From an uncultured Lachnospiraceae bacterium (lineage in GTDB: Bacteria > Bacillota > Clostridia > Lachnospirales > Lachnospiraceae), in contig CAJTOL010000015.1 in NCBI GenBank assembly GCA_910577645.1, forward strand, positions 13,377 through 77,376: a stretch of 64,000 bases of DNA. Direction: 5' to 3'. Made by a program: the position numbers and the translations under genes. The stretch's first letter is position 1. Every line of letters starts with the position of its first letter. Under the pieces are notes generated by a model, which did not search any database, was not told where the DNA came from, and saw only the letters and a program-made list of their open reading frames with translations. Positions 1-8,974 of the stretch are shown here, one piece after another.

Positions 1-1284
1 ATGCAAAGCTTTCAGATAATCTATTGGAGTTGCAAGCATCCCTTCGAAACAGTTTTTTTCTAATATATGAACAGCTGTTGTGAGTGTGTCTGGAGTATTA
101 AGAAAATTATAAACAAAGTATTTTTGCCTGATATTGTAAACTGTCCCTAGTTCTCCAGTTTCTTTTTCAAATGGACTAATAACCAAGACATACTCATAAT
201 TTCTATAATCAGCCTTAACTCCCGTAAAGAGGTTTGTGGCAGAGACTCCTATTGATTTACCATCAGCCCAAAATATATCTGCAATTGACTCAAAATCTTG
301 CAGGCTTTGTTTAAGTTCATCCTTTTCTACAATATGTTCCTCATTAACGAATATGGCAAGGCTTTTTTCTTTAGGATTTTCCTCCCTGCTTATTGAATAT
401 TGTTCTTTAATATGGATGTCTAAAAATGCTTCCAGCAGATCACGTTGATTACAAGTACGAATTAAATTTTCATAAATCATGGATGTGTCATATGTAGTTT
501 CTTTTTCTAAAAAGTCCAGTAATTCCTTTGCCTTTGGAAGAGCAGAGGTGCTTTCACATTTAGAAGTAAAAAATGAACGTCTTTTGAAAAAAGGAGAGCG
601 TTTTCCTTTAATAACTTCTAAGGGAAAAGTTATTAAAGGACAGAATCCATAGTATTCGTAGTCCACGTCATCATATTGAGTATAGCAATCCCATTTAAAA
701 CCATTATCAGCGAAATATTTTGTTATTACCTGTTCATGTTTACCGCCGCTTTCGTAATAGGAAAGAATAGGAGGCATGTTGTCCCAATATTGTTGAAAGA
801 TCAAAGATGATATAATACTCTTTCGAAAAACAGTAAAACTAGATTGAATATGTTCAGGGATATATCCATAAGGATTGTTCCACATTTCTTGAGCTCCTTT
901 AGAATCTTCCCGAAAACATTTTGTAATTCCCCAAAAATCCAATTCTGCTTTTTGATCCATGGTATCAAAAACTTCACTTAATGGATAAACAGGACCCATT
1001 ATTGTATAATTCATCAGAATAACTTCATCAAATGTTAAAATCTCTTCCCAGCCTAAACTGTCCATAACTGTTTTATATGCCCAGACATCAAACCCTCTAT
1101 TCTCTCGAATGATAAGCTCTTGTGTGTATTTTTTAATAAATAATTCGCTTTCCTTTATTAAAGGACCATTAGAGACTACAATTAAACGTTGAGTATTCTT
1201 AACCAGTTCTTCTAGAATATTCCCTACATACCTATCGACAATTCCATCTTTATCAAAAAAAAAGTAAATTGCTAGCCTGTCCAT
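1..1284 (-). CDS. RgpF-like rhamnan synthesis protein, cut by window edge
   Basis: Open frame of 428 codons running off the left end of the window, so the C-terminus is missing. The N-terminus (MDRLAIYFFFDKDGIVDRY, then a VVSNG strand and a RENRGFDVWAYK segment) matches the two complete RgpF-like proteins at 4361 and 6253. The family (rhamnan synthesis protein F) is implicated in extending or decorating rhamnose polysaccharides at the cytoplasmic face of the membrane. Its ATG overlaps the TAA of the upstream reading frame (TAATG), which suggests translational coupling. It is the most divergent of the three copies, so it probably has a different acceptor or sugar. The family call is firm; the exact linkage made is unknown. 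Confidence 0.85.
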   Translation of the reverse strand, partial: MDRLAIYFFFDKDGIVDRYVGNILEELVKNTQRLIVVSNGPLIKESELFIKKYTQELIIRENRGFDVWAYKTVMDSLGWEEILTFDEVILMNYTIMGPVYPLSEVFDTMDQKAELDFWGITKCFREDSKGAQEMWNNPYGYIPEHIQSSFTVFRKSIISSLIFQQYWDNMPPILSYYESGGKHEQVITKYFADNGFKWDCYTQYDDVDYEYYGFCPLITFPLEVIKGKRSPFFKRRSFFTSKCESTSALPKAKELLDFLEKETTYDTSMIYENLIRTCNQRDLLEAFLDIHIKEQYSISREENPKEKSLAIFVNEEHIVEKDELKQSLQDFESIADIFWADGKSIGVSATNLFTGVKADYRNYEYVLVISPFEKETGELGTVYNIRQKYFVYNFLNTPDTLTTAVHILEKNCFEGMLATPIDYLKALH

Positions 1285-2180
1285 TATACATTCCTTCCTT
1301 TTATAAATCTCGCTATAAATTTTTTATATATACTTTCTGAAGTCCTATTTTTCAATAACGTTAGTTCTTTTTCTAAGCTTTCAACTTTGTCTTTTAATTC
1401 TTGGTTTCTTATTTGCAATTCTGATATTTGCTTATAATGCTCATTGATTTCATTTTCTTTAGCAGAAAGCATTTCTTCGTTAGTCCTTTTATAACTCCAT
1501 TTTCCAGATATAATAACTTTGCCCATTGAAGAAGGAATATTGCACACTCTAAAAACAGCTATACAATCCTGCAATATCCACCAATCCCTATCTGTACTTA
1601 CCCTGACTTCCGGAATGTAGTCTAGCTCTCTTGCGGCTTCGGTTCCTTTCCAGATTAAGCTCTCAATATGAATTTTCTCCAGCATATAGTTATTATTAAT
1701 AGACAAATAGCATCTGTCAAAAGTTATATCTTTCGGGCACTGAAATGACAATATAAAATCATCATTTTCATAAGGCCAGCAGTCAGATGCACTATATACT
1801 AATGTACCATTACTGAAATACTGCAAAGTCGCTCCGGTGAGATAGTTGGGCAAAAAGACGTTCTGGCGTTTCAGATTTTTTAGGTAAAATTCAAACTGAG
1901 TCTCGTCTACAACTCTAGTTTTTAATGGGCTTGTCTCTCGACCAAATAATTCTTTGACTATTTGAGCTAATTCGCAAAAACTATTTGGAGCACTTATCAT
2001 ATTGGATTTATCTGCTGCCAAACGCAAATCTGCGCTTTCGAATAAGCCTTTTCTATTCACTTTTAACAATTGCCTAACTATCTGGTGCAGAAAAATCACT
2101 TTAATATTTTTTATACCGAACATAAAGAATATGCTTGTGACAGATAAAGAAGCATAGGTAATTAATGCCAAAGTTCCCAA
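1284..2180 (-). CDS. Unrecognised C-terminal fragment with coiled-coil tail
   Basis: A 298-residue frame opened by a weak TTG with no good ribosome site. The same frame stays open upstream to 2330 and encodes protein-like sequence (HPGELYPESKYSQRPFSLL and further), so the real gene was longer and has probably lost its 5' end. Residues about 105-225 look like a beta-rich accessory domain. Residues about 235-280 form a heptad-rich coiled coil (KENEINEHYKQISELQIRN), followed by a short basic tail. This layout resembles the accessory part of the methyltransferase at 35814. I do not recognise a catalytic domain. It overlaps the next gene by one base. It may be a non-functional remnant. Confidence 0.5.
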   Translation of the reverse strand: MGTLALITYASLSVTSIFFMFGIKNIKVIFLHQIVRQLLKVNRKGLFESADLRLAADKSNMISAPNSFCELAQIVKELFGRETSPLKTRVVDETQFEFYLKNLKRQNVFLPNYLTGATLQYFSNGTLVYSASDCWPYENDDFILSFQCPKDITFDRCYLSINNNYMLEKIHIESLIWKGTEAARELDYIPEVRVSTDRDWWILQDCIAVFRVCNIPSSMGKVIISGKWSYKRTNEEMLSAKENEINEHYKQISELQIRNQELKDKVESLEKELTLLKNRTSESIYKKFIARFIKGRNV

Positions 2181-2265
2181 ATCCCTGCCATAATAGTGGA
2201 CAAAATAAATCGCCTCCCAGGGTGCTTGTGTATTTCTAAGGAGAGAAAAAGGACGCTGGGAGTAT

Positions 2266-2433
2266 TTAGACTCTGGGTATAATTCCCCAGGGTGTGACTT
2301 TATACTTAGTCCAAATGGCGTAAGAATTATCTAAACCAAACACAATTTGCTTAATAGCTTCAGAACCAAAATTACAATTAAGAATTCGCCCCCCATCTCT
2401 TAATGTACAATCAAGAACCTTTATTATATTCAC
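2266..2433 (-). pseudogene. Broken DRE-TIM (HMGL-like) aldolase, N-terminal stub
   Basis: GTG start at 2433 with an AGAGGA ribosome site seven bases away, five bases after the cytidylyltransferase stop. The first residues read IIKVLDCTLRDGG, the metal-binding and catalytic DxTLRDG signature of HMGL-like/4-hydroxy-2-oxovalerate aldolase proteins. The frame ends after only 55 residues instead of 300-500. Beyond about residue 23 homology is unclear, and from 2330 a different frame is open and continues into the downstream coiled-coil protein. A deletion that joined two genes, with or without a frameshift, explains this best. Aldolases of this type often sit beside KdsB-like cytidylyltransferases and are thought to make the keto-sugar acid that those enzymes activate. 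Confidence 0.65.
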
Positions 2434-2437
2434 TTAA

Positions 2438-3172
2438 TTATCCTCTTAATTTTTTGCTTATAATTTGAGTTACTTTTTCTAAATCCGCTTTTGTATCAAC
2501 GGATAAAGAATCACTTGCTATTTTTGTGTAATAAATTGGAATATTGTTTTCTAAAAATCTCAAGTGGTCGATATCCTCTATTTTTTCTAAAGTTCCCATC
2601 GGGGTGTTTACAAAGAATTCTAACGCTTCTTTATTAAAACATTCGATACCAATAGCCTTTTTGTATTTAAATTGAAGGCTAGATTTAGGAGTAGGAATAG
2701 GAAAACGAGATTGATATAAACATTGGCCTTGGGTGCTCAAAACTATCTTTACATTTGATATATCCATTACCTCTGCTGGATCTGTCATTTCACGGTATGC
2801 ACTAAAGAACGCAGGTTTATCATGAATAATGGTTTTTGGAAGAACCGCTTCTATATTTTCAGGTGATACCAATGGCTCGTCACCATTTATGCTTACATAA
2901 TAGTCAGCCTTTATTTTTCCTGTAACTTCAAAAATACGATGAATATGATTGGGGCAATCTGCACTTGTATGTAAAAATGGGATTTTCTCAGATAAACAGT
3001 ATGATTCAATGCGTTCATCGTCCGTCGCTACTACAACATATCCAAATTGTTTTACTTTTTTCACCTGATTAAACACCCACCAGATCATAGGTTTTCCGCA
3101 AATGTCCGCCAGAGGTTTTCCGGGGAGCCTACTTGAATTATAGCGGGCAGGTATTACGCCTATTACTTTCAT
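2438..3172 (-). CDS. KdsB-like 3-deoxy-octulosonate-type cytidylyltransferase
   Basis: A 244-residue protein close to the usual KdsB length (about 250). It has the nucleotide-binding N-terminus VIPARYNSSRLPGKPL (residues 6-21), the ATDDERI segment near 49-55 and the NGDEPLV metal/CTP motif near 95-101. The family transfers CMP from CTP to a 2-keto-3-deoxy sugar acid in the cytoplasm. True Kdo is not expected in a Gram-positive, so the substrate is probably another ulosonic acid made by the neighbouring aldolase. That aldolase is broken in this copy, so the enzyme may be an orphan here unless another source supplies the substrate. Confidence 0.85.
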   Translation of the reverse strand: MKVIGVIPARYNSSRLPGKPLADICGKPMIWWVFNQVKKVKQFGYVVVATDDERIESYCLSEKIPFLHTSADCPNHIHRIFEVTGKIKADYYVSINGDEPLVSPENIEAVLPKTIIHDKPAFFSAYREMTDPAEVMDISNVKIVLSTQGQCLYQSRFPIPTPKSSLQFKYKKAIGIECFNKEALEFFVNTPMGTLEKIEDIDHLRFLENNIPIYYTKIASDSLSVDTKADLEKVTQIISKKLRG

Positions 3173-3225
3173 TGTAATACTTATATGACTCTGATAACTG
3201 AATCATATATTCCTTTCCTATATTT

Positions 3226-4359
3226 TTATTTACAGACTAAATGGTATACGCCAGCTCCTATTTTCCAAAGTAATTTTGGCAGATGTTCATGAAGCCAGAA
3301 CTTCCAATCAAATCCCAACAAAGCGGTATCTGTAGGAGTAATGGCTTCGATATGCTGTATCGGTTCAGCGTACAATGGAATTGAAGCTAATTCATAAAAA
3401 TTTTTTTGTGTAAAATTATACTTTTCCTTTAAAATTGCTCGGGTTACATCATTTTGAAGTAATGGTACTATCCGATTTAGAGCTTCTGCTCTGTGGTAAT
3501 TTCCACAAAAAGCGGGCTTTAACAAAAGAAAAACTTTTTCACATGCTAACTCTTCTTTCGTACATGAAGCCGGATTTAAAAAATCTTCTTTAAAAGCGCT
3601 TATAAAATCAGCATCACTCATATTGTCAAAAAAGCGTGACAACACATAGGCAAACTCATAGTTAGAACGATTATTAACTTCTGTAGACGGTGCACTTGCA
3701 TTTGACCCATCCAAAAACCATCGATAATTAGTCAATCGTTCCTGCAGCACATGGATATCAGCAATTTTAGCTATACGAATCCATAAATCATAATCCTGTA
3801 TTTGACGCAAAGAATAATTATAATTTCCCACCTTCTGGATAACATCTCTCCGGAATACAACACTGGGATGGCATAAACAGCTTCCTTTAAAGAAAAAATA
3901 GTGTAACCAGTCTAACCTGTTTTTATTTTGTGTATTAAATAGCAAAACACGGTCAGTATCTTGTTCCGATAGTAGATTGCCATTTTCATCTACCACATTG
4001 ACAAGAGTAAAGCAAGCACCACAATTCTCGTGCTCCTCCATATAAGAAACTTGCTTTTCTAATTTATCGGGACGCCAGGTATCATCGCTGTCAATTCGAG
4101 CGTAGTATTTTCCCGTTCCATATTCTAATCCATAGTTAAAAGCGAAGCACATCTGCTCATTTCTATCAAAAAAATATGTTTGAATTCTTTTATCTGTGTA
4201 AGAACAAATAATATCTCTGGAACGATCAGTTGAACAATCATCAATAATAATAAACTCAAAATTATTGTATGTTTGGTTTAAAACACTTTTAATAGTTTGA
4301 GCAACGAAGCGTTCTCCATTATAATTTGACATTATGACGCTAACTAACGGTTGATTCAT
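3226..4359 (-). CDS. GT2 family glycosyltransferase with shared C-terminal tail
   Basis: A 377-residue protein with an N-terminal GT-A domain of family 2: VSVIMSNYNGE at residues 6-16, DDCSTD at 40-45 and the metal-binding DSDD at 90-93, then a QDYDLW acceptor-loop motif near 190. It probably adds one sugar to a lipid-linked glycan at the inner membrane face. The last 30 residues (WKFWLHEHLPKLLWKIGAG followed by VYHLVCK) are nearly repeated at the C-terminus of the RgpF-like protein at 6253, and the similarity extends to the DNA. It starts one base after the upstream RgpF-like stop codon, so the two are tightly coupled. Donor and acceptor cannot be read from the sequence. Confidence 0.9.
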   Translation of the reverse strand: MNQPLVSVIMSNYNGERFVAQTIKSVLNQTYNNFEFIIIDDCSTDRSRDIICSYTDKRIQTYFFDRNEQMCFAFNYGLEYGTGKYYARIDSDDTWRPDKLEKQVSYMEEHENCGACFTLVNVVDENGNLLSEQDTDRVLLFNTQNKNRLDWLHYFFFKGSCLCHPSVVFRRDVIQKVGNYNYSLRQIQDYDLWIRIAKIADIHVLQERLTNYRWFLDGSNASAPSTEVNNRSNYEFAYVLSRFFDNMSDADFISAFKEDFLNPASCTKEELACEKVFLLLKPAFCGNYHRAEALNRIVPLLQNDVTRAILKEKYNFTQKNFYELASIPLYAEPIQHIEAITPTDTALLGFDWKFWLHEHLPKLLWKIGAGVYHLVCK

Positions 4360-4360
4360 A

Positions 4361-6241
4361 TTATCCTCTTACAATACTTTCCTTTAATTTCCATAGCCTA
4401 TGGTACATACGCTGGCCTATAATCTTTTTAATGCAGCTTTTTACAGGACATGTTGGCCTGCTTTTTTCATCTAGTGCCTGCCTGGCCACACTGATTTTGT
4501 GAAGTGTTACATGACGGTCGTCCACACCGAAGTTCCCAAAAAGAGTCTCATTTGCATCCCGAAACATCTTATATAGATTGGTAATCTCCATTTTGGCATA
4601 CTTATCACTAAGCAGCCAGCCACAGTAGTATCCATTCTGCTGGGCGACAAATGGATATAGCCGTTCTATTGCATGCATGATATTTCCATTATTGGTTCCC
4701 GTTGGTTCTTTAGGAAAGTTCTCATAGGTTAACCCAATATTGAATAAGCTTTTTAATGCTTCTTTACGGAACCAAAAGGTAGTGCCCAATGGAGCAACTG
4801 GCGGCTTGCTCTCATTAATATCAACCCGTATATTCCACTCCTTGGCTAACCTCAAAACATTTTGATAATTGCCCTGCCATTCCTGTCCAACAGTAGTATA
4901 ATATGGGCCGTGAAAAGGAGTTGGCGGAACCAAAAGGCCTAACCGAGGATTTTCCTCAAACAACGTAATTACATTTCCTGCAAACGATCTGCTTGATAAC
5001 GTATTTTCGTAACAATGATAGGCAAAAGATTCCCCAATCATTTTAGGGGAATTTTGATCCGCTTTTTTATCGTGCATAAAGCAAATATAGTCATAATCAT
5101 CCAAATATTCCTTTAGCCCAATTAACAGAGCGCTTACGTCTCGGCCGCGATTTTGTACAAGAACGACTTTTATCCGTTCTTTCCCTAGGGATGAAAAAAT
5201 AGTTTTTAAGTTTTCTGCTTTTTCTTGTGTATCTGTGGTCAAATAAATATCAGCATATTCCGGCATATAGGATGCGTATGTTTTGCACATTTTCGCCAGC
5301 TCCATAGAGTATACATGCATGAACAAGGCGACCCGTTTACTAGACGTTTCATTTTTTGACTTTACATAGGTGGGAATAATATAGTTCAATTGCATCCGTT
5401 GCTTCAGATCATACATATTTGCGGTTCGCAGCAGGTTGTCCCAGACCATGTTCAAATCGTAGTCTGTAAAGTCCCTCAGATATTCATATAATTCAAGAGC
5501 AGATTGTCCGCAACTGATGTCTAAAAATTCTTCATATTGATTAAAAAAAGTTTTCCGCTTGAAAATAGGGCATTTTCGGTTTTTGATAAGTTCCGTTGGA
5601 TAGAGCATTAAGGGATAGTCACTGAATTCTTTCAAATCAGTGGTATCTACATAAACCTTACTCGTATAGCCTTTCTCAGTAAACTCTTTAGTAAAAATTG
5701 CCTCATGAAAGCAGATCGCTTCTGCATAGTCATGAATCATAGGCATATCCCGCCAGTAGCTTTGAAAGTCAGGACTGTTTACCATCCTTTTACGGACAGC
5801 AATGAAACTGGATTGAATATGCCTTGGAATATAACCATACTTGCATTTCTGGTAGGGATCGTAATTGTGCCCATAATGTTCTGTAATTCCCCAAAAGTCC
5901 ACTTCATATTTGTCTGTTTCTGCAAACATTTGAGAGAATGGATAAATAGGGCCGAAATTGGTAAAATTAAGTAAGATGAGCTCATCATATGTTCTTAATA
6001 CATCCCACCCGGCCTTTTCAATTCCTTTTTTATACGCCCAAACATCAAAGCCTTCATTTTCTCTTTCATAAATTTCGTCAGAGACTGCTTCCAGTTTTTG
6101 TCGTTCTTCTTCTGGAAGAGAGCCATTAGATACTACCATCAAATGGTCAACATTTTCCCTTAAGTCGCGTAATAAATAGATATTGTATTCATCAACGATC
6201 CCGTCTTTATCGTAGAAGAAATAAATGGCATATCTTGTCAA
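4361..6241 (-). CDS. RgpF-like rhamnan synthesis protein (copy 1)
   Basis: A 626-residue protein of the rhamnan synthesis F family. The N-terminal half has the LTRYAIYFFYDKDGIVDEY and RENEGFDVWAYKKG signatures. The C-terminal half has VALFMHVYSMELA, an NRGRDVSALL motif and a long conserved PPTPFHGPYY segment. I prefer the TTG at 6241 to the GTG at 6250, because the GTG lies inside the GAGGTG ribosome site and the sister gene uses a TTG at the same point. It is about 80-85% identical by eye to the next gene upstream, a recent tandem duplication, except at the C-terminus where the two diverge abruptly. The likely role is rhamnosyl transfer in the glycan exported by the upstream ABC pair. Confidence 0.88.
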   Translation of the reverse strand: MTRYAIYFFYDKDGIVDEYNIYLLRDLRENVDHLMVVSNGSLPEEERQKLEAVSDEIYERENEGFDVWAYKKGIEKAGWDVLRTYDELILLNFTNFGPIYPFSQMFAETDKYEVDFWGITEHYGHNYDPYQKCKYGYIPRHIQSSFIAVRKRMVNSPDFQSYWRDMPMIHDYAEAICFHEAIFTKEFTEKGYTSKVYVDTTDLKEFSDYPLMLYPTELIKNRKCPIFKRKTFFNQYEEFLDISCGQSALELYEYLRDFTDYDLNMVWDNLLRTANMYDLKQRMQLNYIIPTYVKSKNETSSKRVALFMHVYSMELAKMCKTYASYMPEYADIYLTTDTQEKAENLKTIFSSLGKERIKVVLVQNRGRDVSALLIGLKEYLDDYDYICFMHDKKADQNSPKMIGESFAYHCYENTLSSRSFAGNVITLFEENPRLGLLVPPTPFHGPYYTTVGQEWQGNYQNVLRLAKEWNIRVDINESKPPVAPLGTTFWFRKEALKSLFNIGLTYENFPKEPTGTNNGNIMHAIERLYPFVAQQNGYYCGWLLSDKYAKMEITNLYKMFRDANETLFGNFGVDDRHVTLHKISVARQALDEKSRPTCPVKSCIKKIIGQRMYHRLWKLKESIVRG

Positions 6242-6252
6242 TTTTTTCACCT

Positions 6253-8112
6253 CTATTTAATGTTCGTATGCTTTTTACAAATAAAATGGTAGAAACCAGC
6301 GCCTATTTTCCAAACTGGCTTTGGTAAATGCTCATAAAGCCAGAACTTCCAATTGGCTAAGCGGATTTTATAGAGCATTGCCTGGCGGTCATCCACACCA
6401 AAACTCCAAAAAAGAGCTTCATTCACATCTCGAAACATTTTATATAAGTTTGTAATCTCCATCTTGGCATACTTATCACTAAGCAGCCAGCCACAATAGT
6501 ATCCGTTTTGTTGGACAACAAACGGATATATCCTCTCTATTGCATGCATGATATTTCCATCATTGGTTCCGGTCGGCTCTTTGGGAAAGTCCTCATAGGT
6601 TAATCCCACATTAAACAGACTTTTTAATGCTTCTTTACGAAACCAAAAGGTAGTTCCCAAAGGGGCAACCGGCGGTTTGCTTTCATTAATATCAACCCGT
6701 ATATTCCACTTCTTAGCTAATTCTAAAACATTTTGATAATTTGTATGCCATTCCTGTCCAATGGTACTATAGTACGGACCATGAAAGGGAGTCGGTGGAA
6801 CCAGAAGGCCTAACCGAGGGTTTTCATCAAACAGCTCAATTACATTCTCCGCAAACTCTCTGCTTGATAGTGTATTCTCGTAGCAATGGTAGGCAAAAGA
6901 TTCTCCTATCATTTTAGGAGAGCTCTGATCCGCTTTTTTATCGTGTATAAAGCAGATATAATCATAACCATCCAAATATTCCTTTAGCCCAATTAACAAA
7001 GCGCTTACATCCCGGCCACGGTTTTCTACAAGGACAACTTTTACCCGTTCTTTTCCTAGGGATAAGAAAATCCGCTTTAAAGCATCTGCTTTTTCCTGGG
7101 TATTTGTAGTAAGGTAAATATCTGCATATTCTGGCATAAGTGAAGCGTATTCTTTACACATTTCTGCCAGATCCATAGAATATATATGCATGAACAAGGC
7201 TACCCGTTTATGAGAAACTCTATTTTTCAATTTTACATGAGTGGGGACAATATAGTTTAACTGCATTCTCTGTTTTAAATCATACATATTTGCAGTTCTC
7301 AGCAAATTATCCCAGATCATGTTTAAATCATAGTCCGTAAAATCTCTCAGGTATTCATATAACTCATAGGCTGATTGTCCACAACTGACATCTAAAAATT
7401 CTTCATAGCAGTTAAAAAAAGTTTTGCGCTTAAAGATAGGGCATTTCCGATTTTTAATCAGTTCCACTGGATAGAGCATTAACGGATACTCGCTAAATTC
7501 TTCCAAATCAGCAGTATCAACATAAACTTTACTGGTATAGCCTTTTTCAGTAAACTCTTTGGTAAAAATCGCCTCATGATAACAGATTGCTTCTGCATAG
7601 TCATGAATCATAGGCATATCTCTCCAATAGTTTTGGAAGTCTGAACTGTTTACCATCTTTTTACGAATAGCAATGAAGCTGGACTGAATATGCCTTGGAA
7701 GGTAGCCATACTTACATTTTTGATAGGGATCGTAATCATGTCCGTAGTGTTCCGTAATTCCCCAAAAATCCACTTGATACGTATCCATTTCCGCAAACAT
7801 TTGAGAGAAAGGATAGACAGGGCCAAAGTTAGTAAAATTGAGCAGAATGATCTCATCATATTTTCCCAACACATCCCATCCAGTTTTCTCCATTCCCTTT
7901 TTATATGCCCAAACATCAAAGCCTTCATTTTCTCTTTCATAAATCTCATCAGAAATCGTTTCCAGCTTTCGATATTCTTCTTCCTGAAGGGACCCATTAG
8001 ATACTACCATCAAATGGTCAACATTTTTCTTTAAATCATGTAATAAGTAAATATTATATTCATCAACAATTCCATCTTTATCGTAGAAGAAATAAATGGC
8101 ATATCTTGTCAA
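6253..8112 (-). CDS. RgpF-like rhamnan synthesis protein (copy 2)
   Basis: A 619-residue tandem paralogue of copy 1, with the same two-part layout and the same TTG start (8112) behind GAGGTG. Conserved blocks include FYDKDGIVDEYNIYLL, GFDVWAYKKG, NRGRDVSALL and APLGTTFWFRKEAL. Its last 35 residues (from NWKFWLYEHLPKPVWKIGAG) do not match copy 1 but do match the tail of the GT2 protein at 3226, so a 3'-terminal segment appears to have been exchanged. Two near-identical family members in one operon suggest either two related transfers on a repeating unit or functional redundancy. The family assignment is firm; sugar and linkage are inferred only from the family name. Confidence 0.88.
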   Translation of the reverse strand: MTRYAIYFFYDKDGIVDEYNIYLLHDLKKNVDHLMVVSNGSLQEEEYRKLETISDEIYERENEGFDVWAYKKGMEKTGWDVLGKYDEIILLNFTNFGPVYPFSQMFAEMDTYQVDFWGITEHYGHDYDPYQKCKYGYLPRHIQSSFIAIRKKMVNSSDFQNYWRDMPMIHDYAEAICYHEAIFTKEFTEKGYTSKVYVDTADLEEFSEYPLMLYPVELIKNRKCPIFKRKTFFNCYEEFLDVSCGQSAYELYEYLRDFTDYDLNMIWDNLLRTANMYDLKQRMQLNYIVPTHVKLKNRVSHKRVALFMHIYSMDLAEMCKEYASLMPEYADIYLTTNTQEKADALKRIFLSLGKERVKVVLVENRGRDVSALLIGLKEYLDGYDYICFIHDKKADQSSPKMIGESFAYHCYENTLSSREFAENVIELFDENPRLGLLVPPTPFHGPYYSTIGQEWHTNYQNVLELAKKWNIRVDINESKPPVAPLGTTFWFRKEALKSLFNVGLTYEDFPKEPTGTNDGNIMHAIERIYPFVVQQNGYYCGWLLSDKYAKMEITNLYKMFRDVNEALFWSFGVDDRQAMLYKIRLANWKFWLYEHLPKPVWKIGAGFYHFICKKHTNIK

Positions 8113-8124
8113 GCTTTTTCACCT

Positions 8125-8973
8125 CTATATTTTATGTAAAGCTGTCGCGTTAATAATTTTTGTGATTTGGGTATTGTCTCCATAAACAATTGGCGAATCA
8201 TAATCTCTGTCGGGAAAAGCTCCATATTTTAGAGAAATATTTAAACGATTCTGTTTAATAAAATCTTCTACTTTTTCGCCTAATGAAACGGGCTGTCCGG
8301 TACAGGTATTAATAATCCCGGAAATATCTGTCTGAACAGCAGCGGCAGCAATTTGAAAGCCTAACTCCTTCACATCAATAAAATCGTATTTATTTTTTCC
8401 AGATGTAAAAGGAAACTCTTTTTTTCCATCTCTTTCCGCTTGAATTAGTTTGGTGAAAATAGAATTATTGTGTAAATCATCCCCCAAAATGTAATAGGCT
8501 CTCAACCACTTTAATGACACACCGTTATTGCGTGCCATCAATAACAGGGATTGCCTTAATGCATTTTTAGAGATACCGTATAGAGACAGGGGATTACAGG
8601 GAGTCTCTGCTTCGATTGCGCCTTCCCAGTAACCGATTTCGTGCATACTTCCCATAACGGTAATATTTTTACAGCCCTGTTCTCCCAAATCCTTTAAAAA
8701 CCTGTAATGCTGGGATAGTTTTTCCATATGGGATGGGGCATTATGAACAAACCCATCTTGCCAAGCTAAATGGATACATACATCAGGTTGGCCTAATTCT
8801 ACATATAAGTTCTCTTTTATATCAAAAATAGAATCTCTAAAATAAGTAGCTCTGCTGTCTACGTTATCAAAATGCACGTCTGCAGCGATTACCTCATATT
8901 CATTTTCAAGTAATGTTTTTGTGACATAACGTCCAATATATCCATTTGCGCCTGTTACTAATATCTTTTTCAT
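8125..8973 (-). CDS. NAD(P)-dependent sugar-nucleotide epimerase/dehydratase (SDR)
   Basis: A 282-residue extended short-chain dehydrogenase. The Rossmann glycine motif TGANGYIG is at residues 7-14 and the catalytic YGISK (Tyr-x-x-x-Lys) lies near residue 152. It acts on a nucleotide sugar in the cytoplasm. It sits two bases behind the related SDR at 8975, which suggests that the two act in sequence on one sugar nucleotide, for example a 4-keto-deoxysugar intermediate. The ribosome site AAAGGAG precedes the ATG. Its length is at the short end for epimerases and fits a 4-ketoreductase as well as an epimerase. The specific product is not determinable. Confidence 0.82.
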   Translation of the reverse strand: MKKILVTGANGYIGRYVTKTLLENEYEVIAADVHFDNVDSRATYFRDSIFDIKENLYVELGQPDVCIHLAWQDGFVHNAPSHMEKLSQHYRFLKDLGEQGCKNITVMGSMHEIGYWEGAIEAETPCNPLSLYGISKNALRQSLLLMARNNGVSLKWLRAYYILGDDLHNNSIFTKLIQAERDGKKEFPFTSGKNKYDFIDVKELGFQIAAAAVQTDISGIINTCTGQPVSLGEKVEDFIKQNRLNISLKYGAFPDRDYDSPIVYGDNTQITKIINATALHKI

Positions 8974-8974
8974 C

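Noticed and set aside
236..448. Short plus-strand frame near the left edge
   Set aside because: It is antisense to the truncated RgpF-like gene, which has clear homology through this stretch.
2438..3172. True Kdo synthesis (KdsB of lipopolysaccharide)
   Set aside because: No other Kdo or lipid A genes are present and all other features are Gram-positive; only the family-level call is kept.
5705..5974. Open frames opposite the RgpF-like genes (also 5779-5988, 7650-7997, 7690-8034)
   Set aside because: They lie wholly inside strong coding sequence of the other strand or frame, have no ribosome site and no recognisable protein features.
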